A stretch of 9,621 nucleotides of DNA, taken from NCBI GenBank assembly GCA_027295975.1, contig JAPUJX010000538.1:1-9621 (forward strand), given 5' to 3'. The notes beneath the pieces were generated by a model. It did no database searches. It was not told where the DNA came from and saw nothing but the letters and a program-made list of their open reading frames with translations. Within the stretch, counting starts at the first letter, position 1. Every line of letters starts with the position of its first letter. The stretch comes from Gammaproteobacteria bacterium. Its GTDB lineage: Bacteria > Pseudomonadota > Gammaproteobacteria > Pseudomonadales > Azotimanducaceae. Positions 4,688 through 9,621 of the stretch are shown one piece after another. Both the position numbers and the translations under genes were made by a program.

Positions 4688-5998
4688 ATGACTCAGCTGG
4701 CTGGGAAGAGAATTTTACTAGGCATCAGCGGCGGTATCGCTGCGTATAAAACCCCCGGTCTTGTACGCCTGATGCGCGAGTCACAGGCAGAAGTTCAGGT
4801 TGTCATGACCCCTAACGCCCACCAGTTCGTTACCGCTACGACCCTGCAGGCAGTGACCGGCAACCCGGTACGGGACGATCTGTGGGATCCGGCGGCAGAG
4901 GCAAGAATGGGCCACATAGAGCTCGCTCGCTGGGCGGATGTCATTCTCATCGCCCCCGCCACCGCGGATACGCTGAGCCGCCTGGCCCAGGGTCGCGCCA
5001 ATGATCTGTTATCCAGCGTTTGTCTGGCCAGCCTCGCCCCGCTATTCCTGGCCCCGGCAATGAATCACGTCATGTGGGAAAGTGTCGCTACCAGACGTAA
5101 CGTCAAACAACTCGTAGAAGACGGCGCCAGGATCTTCGGACCGGGCATCGGCGATCAGGCCTGTGGCGAAGTTGGTCCCGGGCGTATGCTGGAACCGCAA
5201 GAGCTGCTCGACATGCTGTCCCGCGAGCTGGTCGATTCCGCCGCGCTGAAAACCGAAAAAAAAAACCCTCAACCGGATAGTTTCGAACCTGCCATCAACC
5301 ATGAGGGGGAATCCCTCAGCGGCAGGAAGGTCATCGTAACCGCGGGGCCTACCCGTGAGGCCATCGATCCCGTGCGCTACATTTCCAACCACAGCTCCGG
5401 GCGGCAGGGTTTCGCCGTAGCGGCCGCCGCCGTGGCTGAAGGGGCGGAGGTAATATTGATCAGCGGACCGGTTTCGATTCCAGCCCCCGAAGGTGTACGC
5501 ATCATTTCCGTCGAGAGCGCCGAGCAGATGTTTACGGCCGTCAAAACCGAACTTCCCGGATGCGATATATTCATCGGCACTGCCGCTGTTGCCGATTATC
5601 GACCGGTTCGCGCCGCCGCGTTGAAAATCAAAAAAGAAGCCCGACGGGACCAGAATCTCGAACTCACCCTGATAGAAAATCCCGACATCATCGCCAGTGT
5701 CGCAAACTCATCACACCGGCCTTTTGTGGTCGGTTTCGCCGCGGAAACTCACAACGTTCTGGAATATGCGCGAGGGAAACGCGTTAGCAAGGGTCTCGAC
5801 GTCATCATAGTCAACGATGTCTCCCAGGCGGGCATCGGCTTCAACAGCGCCGACAATGCCGTTACGGTGCTTTGGGAGGACGGCGACCTGACCCTCCCCA
5901 AACAAGATAAGTCATCCCTCGCTCGCTCCATCGTCGAACAGATAACCATACTTTTCGGCAGGCAGTTGGCAGGCACAAACCCCCAACGGGCCGTATAG
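4688..5998 (+). CDS. coaBC: Bifunctional CoaBC: phosphopantothenoylcysteine synthetase/decarboxylase
   Basis: This fused enzyme makes 4'-phosphopantothenoylcysteine from 4'-phosphopantothenate, CTP and cysteine (CoaB), then decarboxylates it to 4'-phosphopantetheine (CoaC, FMN-dependent). The 436-aa protein is about 30 residues longer than E. coli Dfp. CoaC comprises residues 5-185: flavin-binding GISGGIAAYK (12-21), His76 in GHIELA, PAMNHVMW (123-130) with Asn126, and ACGEVGPGRM (158-167) with Cys159. A hydrophilic linker (about 186-210) contains a ten-A run. CoaB follows: VTAGPTREAIDPVRYISNHS (217-236), AAVADYRP (299-306), ALKIKKE (311-317) with the candidate catalytic lysine, GFAAET (349-354) and VND (375-377). 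SSGRQGF (236-242) has Gln where I expect Met. ATG 4688 follows a GCGGA site. It is divergent from radC and heads the plus-strand run, 74 bp before the mutase. dut, usual here, is missing. Confidence 0.97.
   Translation: MTQLAGKRILLGISGGIAAYKTPGLVRLMRESQAEVQVVMTPNAHQFVTATTLQAVTGNPVRDDLWDPAAEARMGHIELARWADVILIAPATADTLSRLAQGRANDLLSSVCLASLAPLFLAPAMNHVMWESVATRRNVKQLVEDGARIFGPGIGDQACGEVGPGRMLEPQELLDMLSRELVDSAALKTEKKNPQPDSFEPAINHEGESLSGRKVIVTAGPTREAIDPVRYISNHSSGRQGFAVAAAAVAEGAEVILISGPVSIPAPEGVRIISVESAEQMFTAVKTELPGCDIFIGTAAVADYRPVRAAALKIKKEARRDQNLELTLIENPDIIASVANSSHRPFVVGFAAETHNVLEYARGKRVSKGLDVIIVNDVSQAGIGFNSADNAVTVLWEDGDLTLPKQDKSSLARSIVEQITILFGRQLAGTNPQRAV
5255..5280 (+). other. Ten-A slippery run at the CoaC/CoaB domain junction
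   Basis: Positions 5256-5265 are ten consecutive A residues, read as GAA AAA AAA AAC (codons 190-193). This contains A_AAA_AAC in the correct register for -1 slippage, and is also long enough for transcriptional slippage. A -1 shift reads four more codons (Pro-Ser-Thr-Gly) and stops at TAG 5278-5280, giving a 197-residue protein that is the whole CoaC domain without CoaB. A +1 shift continues for about two dozen codons before TAA. A 6-bp stem (TGAGGG 5302-5307 / CCCTCA 5313-5318) lies downstream, too far for a classical stimulator. The run and both frames are seen; use of the shift is inference. Confidence 0.4.
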
Positions 5999-6066
5999 TG
6001 ACGAAGATCCTAGTCAGGTCCCAGCCAGGGAATTAACATACGCCACCAACCCATCGGCACCTCACC

Positions 6067-6084
6067 AAAGGAATGGCATCAGTG
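6067..6084 (+). promoter_or_regulatory. Ribosome-binding site that questions the mutase start
   Basis: AAAGGA (6067-6072) touches ATG 6073 with no spacer, which is too close for efficient initiation. The GTG at 6082, codon 4 of the same frame, is nine bases from AAAGGA and better placed. The true start may therefore be GTG 6082, shortening the protein by three residues. Confidence 0.45.
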
Positions 6085-8664
6085 GACAAAGTCAGAGAGC
6101 GGGGTAACAGGGTCAAAAAAACCCGACGCAAACAAAAACGCGCGTCCGACAACGGCATCTGGTACCACGCTATCCTTGTCATCAGCATAGCTGGATTCGG
6201 GCTCCTGATTACCTTCGCCCTGTTATGGTGGCAATTTGTCGCAAGCGCAAATGAAGAATATCGGGTCGCCCAGGCGCAAGTCAGGCACGCCAGTTTCATT
6301 GGTTTCTTCGACTCCCGCATTATCGGTCTAAAGCGCCAGTTAGCCGCCCTGGCGAGCGCTCCGAGCACGGTGGAAGCCCTGATCAAGTACGATCCGGAAT
6401 CAATTCGCATCGCCGGCCGTGAGCTGACGGCTCTCATGGGTTACGCGCGCCGCGTGGACATCATTGCCAAGGGTACCGCGCAGGTCGATCTGAACGCCGA
6501 AGTTCCCATCTCTTACGCCGCCTTAAACGTGATCATTCGAGCCGAAACACAAGAATTCGTTGGCCCGGAAATGTCGCTGAATCAACGCGATCTCATTTAC
6601 GCCGCCCAACCGATCACCAACGAGGGTGTCGTTGCGGGAGTGTTGTTTGTCGCGTTGTCACGCGACTACTTTGTCGACCCACTGCGTTCTTACGATGACC
6701 AGTTGGGCCGCGTGAGCATCGAGCAGGCTTTTTCCGGTTCTGCGCCTGCTACGGTATTCGAGTGGGGTACGGGAAGCGACGTCAGCTCGGTATTGACAGC
6801 GCCGTTGAAAACGCCGGGTTGGCGTCTTTTGTTCCAGCCCAACGGTAATGCAAGCGGCGATCTCGCCACTTTACCCCAATTACTCGCGGCTCTGGCGGTT
6901 GCGCTGGGCACGCTGCTCGGTGGAACCAGCCTCGCGTTCAATATCCTGTCTCGCAAGCTGCAGGAAGATTCCAACACCCTGGTGGACTTTACCAGCCGCG
7001 TGATGCGTGGGCGTTCATCCAAGCTCGACAGCTACCGGTTACCTCTTTTTGAGCAGATTGCCGCGGGGGTTGCGGTTGTTGCACGCGCGGGAGGCAAATC
7101 CATGGGCGGGCGAGCCGCCCCCCCGGCACAACGCCGCGGCGAGTCGAAAAGTCAGGGTGAACCAGCCACCAGCGAGATCGATCTGCTGCTGAAGGAAGAG
7201 ACCAAGAAGGGTGGTCGCTTCCTGGAAGTCAACGTCGCCGACGACGCCAACGAAAATTTTGGCATCGAAGTCAATGAAGAAAAGGGAGCCGAGGATCTCG
7301 AGTTCGCCGATGAGATTTTTCGCGCTTACGATATTCGCGGAATCACCACCACCAACCTCACCGAAGAGGTCGTCTATTGGATTGGTCGTGCTTATGCCGC
7401 CGAGGCAATCGAACAGAAACAGACCCGCATAACAGTCGGGCGCGATGGACGTCACTCCAGTGAAGCATTGAACACCGCCCTCGGTCGAGGACTTACGGAA
7501 GGCGGCGTAAACGTCGTGGACATAGGCATGGTACCGACGCCGCTTCTGTACTTCTCGACCTTCGCTTTGGAGACGGGCTCCGGAATCATGATCACCGGCA
7601 GTCACAACCCCCGGGAGTACAACGGCCTGAAGATGATGATGGCGGGTGAGACGATGGGCGGGGAGCGCATTCAAGAGCTGAAGCTGCGCATCAGAGAAAA
7701 CCGGCTCAGCAAGGGTACTGGCAAGATACAAACCAAAAACCTCAACGACCAATACATAGAACGGATTCTGGAAAACGTCGCCATGGCCGAGCCGGTGAAA
7801 GTGGTGGTCGACTGTGGCAACGGAGTTGCAGGCATCATCGCACCCCGCTTGATCGAAGAGTTGGGTTGCGAGGTGGTACCCCTGTACTGCGAGGTTGATG
7901 GAGATTTCCCCAACCATCACCCCGATCCTTCGGATCCTGCGAATCTCGAAGACCTCATTACCGTGGTCCAGGCGGAAAACGCCGAACTGGGATTAGCCTT
8001 CGACGGCGACGGGGACCGCATCGGCGTGGTCACTGCCAGCGGTGAGATCGTCTGGCCGGATAAACTGCTCATGTTGTTCGCTCAGGACATCGTGAGTAGA
8101 AATCCCGGTGCCGACATCATCTACGACGTCAAATGCAGCCGCCATCTCAACAACCTCATCAGCGAGCTCGGCGGCAGACCCATCATGTGGAAAACCGGCC
8201 ACTCGCATATGAAGGCCAAGTTGAAGGAAACCGAAGCGCTGCTCGCCGGTGAGTTCAGCGGGCACATCTGCTTCGGAGAGCGCTGGTACGGTTTCGACGA
8301 TGCAATCTACTCGGCGGCACGCCTGCTTGAAATCCTGGGTTCCGCAGGTATGACGTCAGACGAACTGTTTGCCCAGTTTCCCGTTACCTGCGCCACCCCC
8401 GAAATCAAGATCGCCACAACAGAGGAGGAGAAGTTTCTGATCATGGAGAAACTCGCCGAATGCGATTTCGGAGACGGCACCCACACCACAATCGACGGGT
8501 TGCGGGTCGATTACCAGGACGGCTGGGGGCTCGTCCGCCCGTCGAATACGAGCCCGGTGTTATCACTCAGATTCGAGGCAGACGATCAACAGGCGCTGGA
8601 TCGGATCCAGGACGTGTTCCAGGCCCAGCTTGCTACGGTGGATCCTTCACTCAAGTTCCGCTAA
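6073..8664 (+). CDS. algC: Membrane-anchored phosphomannomutase/phosphoglucomutase with sensor-like N-terminal module (AlgC type)
   Basis: The C-terminal half (about 411-863) is an alpha-D-phosphohexomutase. It interconverts 6- and 1-phosphates of mannose or glucose, feeding GDP-mannose and UDP-glucose/rhamnose routes to surface polysaccharide. All four site loops are present: TGSHNP (508-513) with phosphoserine Ser510, Mg-binding DGDGDR (644-649), sugar-selecting GEFSGH (726-731), and phosphate-binding RPSNTSP (822-828). It opens FRAYDIRG (416-423), where classical 463-aa AlgC begins. Before this lies an extra 410 residues: a basic cytoplasmic start (RERGNRVKKTRRKQKR), TM1 (31-55), a periplasmic region of about 210 residues that looks Cache-like (DLIYAAQPI, GVVAGVLFVALS, 173-196), TM2 (about 266-292), a HAMP-like stretch (293-338), and a polar then acidic linker (340-410). 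Similarly extended AlgC proteins exist, as I recall, in Pseudomonas and relatives. It is three bases ahead of argB. Confidence 0.94.
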   Translation: MASVDKVRERGNRVKKTRRKQKRASDNGIWYHAILVISIAGFGLLITFALLWWQFVASANEEYRVAQAQVRHASFIGFFDSRIIGLKRQLAALASAPSTVEALIKYDPESIRIAGRELTALMGYARRVDIIAKGTAQVDLNAEVPISYAALNVIIRAETQEFVGPEMSLNQRDLIYAAQPITNEGVVAGVLFVALSRDYFVDPLRSYDDQLGRVSIEQAFSGSAPATVFEWGTGSDVSSVLTAPLKTPGWRLLFQPNGNASGDLATLPQLLAALAVALGTLLGGTSLAFNILSRKLQEDSNTLVDFTSRVMRGRSSKLDSYRLPLFEQIAAGVAVVARAGGKSMGGRAAPPAQRRGESKSQGEPATSEIDLLLKEETKKGGRFLEVNVADDANENFGIEVNEEKGAEDLEFADEIFRAYDIRGITTTNLTEEVVYWIGRAYAAEAIEQKQTRITVGRDGRHSSEALNTALGRGLTEGGVNVVDIGMVPTPLLYFSTFALETGSGIMITGSHNPREYNGLKMMMAGETMGGERIQELKLRIRENRLSKGTGKIQTKNLNDQYIERILENVAMAEPVKVVVDCGNGVAGIIAPRLIEELGCEVVPLYCEVDGDFPNHHPDPSDPANLEDLITVVQAENAELGLAFDGDGDRIGVVTASGEIVWPDKLLMLFAQDIVSRNPGADIIYDVKCSRHLNNLISELGGRPIMWKTGHSHMKAKLKETEALLAGEFSGHICFGERWYGFDDAIYSAARLLEILGSAGMTSDELFAQFPVTCATPEIKIATTEEEKFLIMEKLAECDFGDGTHTTIDGLRVDYQDGWGLVRPSNTSPVLSLRFEADDQQALDRIQDVFQAQLATVDPSLKFR

Positions 8665-9621
<957 letters not shown>

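Noticed and set aside
5966..5999. Promoter for the mutase: TTGGCA and TATAGT at the end of coaBC
   Set aside because: Both boxes look good alone, but the spacer is 22 bp, too long for a sigma-70 promoter; chance is more likely.
7039..7920. 293-codon open frame on the minus strand inside the mutase gene
   Set aside because: It is antisense to strongly conserved mutase codons, has no recognisable domain, and is a by-product of GC-rich codon use.

Overview
This window is chromosomal housekeeping DNA from a gammaproteobacterium. The evidence is gene order and protein similarity: ftsY divergent from rsmD-coaD, a radC / rpmB-rpmG-mutM cluster on the minus strand, and a coaBC - phosphomannomutase - argB - slmA run on the plus strand. 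E. coli has a similar radC, rpmBG-mutM, dfp, slmA neighbourhood. The phosphomannomutase-argB pair downstream of coaBC recalls Pseudomonas. The ArgB, CoaD, RpmB and RpmG proteins read like Pseudomonas/Enterobacteria orthologues. Genus cannot be fixed from this stretch. No rRNA, tRNA, CRISPR array, insertion sequence or phage gene was seen, and no stretch over 300 bases lacks a gene.

Layout: (1) 1-764, minus: 5' part of ftsY, running off the left edge. (2) 765-908: a divergent intergenic region holding a 22-bp tandem duplication and a possible leader ORF before ftsY. (3) 909-2006, plus: rsmD then coaD. (4) 2091-2396, minus: a small exported or membrane protein of unknown function, convergent with coaD. 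(5) 2528-3834, minus: rpmB-rpmG-mutM, transcribed from a good candidate extended -10 promoter just downstream of radC. (6) 3918-4592, minus: radC. (7) 4688-9621, plus: coaBC, an 863-residue membrane-anchored phosphomannomutase/phosphoglucomutase, argB, and the start of slmA. The last three are packed with a 3-bp gap and an 8-bp overlap.

Functional links: CoaD and CoaBC carry out three steps of coenzyme A synthesis between them. MutM and RadC are genome-maintenance genes travelling with two ribosomal proteins. The phosphomannomutase supplies sugar phosphates for envelope polysaccharide, ArgB is the second step of arginine synthesis, and SlmA links the nucleoid to division-site choice.

I found no undescribed multi-gene system. 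The points most worth a second look are the two-helix membrane sensor-like module fused in front of the phosphomannomutase, and a ten-A slippery run exactly at the CoaC/CoaB domain junction whose -1 reading would release a free CoaC. Others are the absence of dut from its usual slot, and a small exported protein with a CxxC near its C-terminus.
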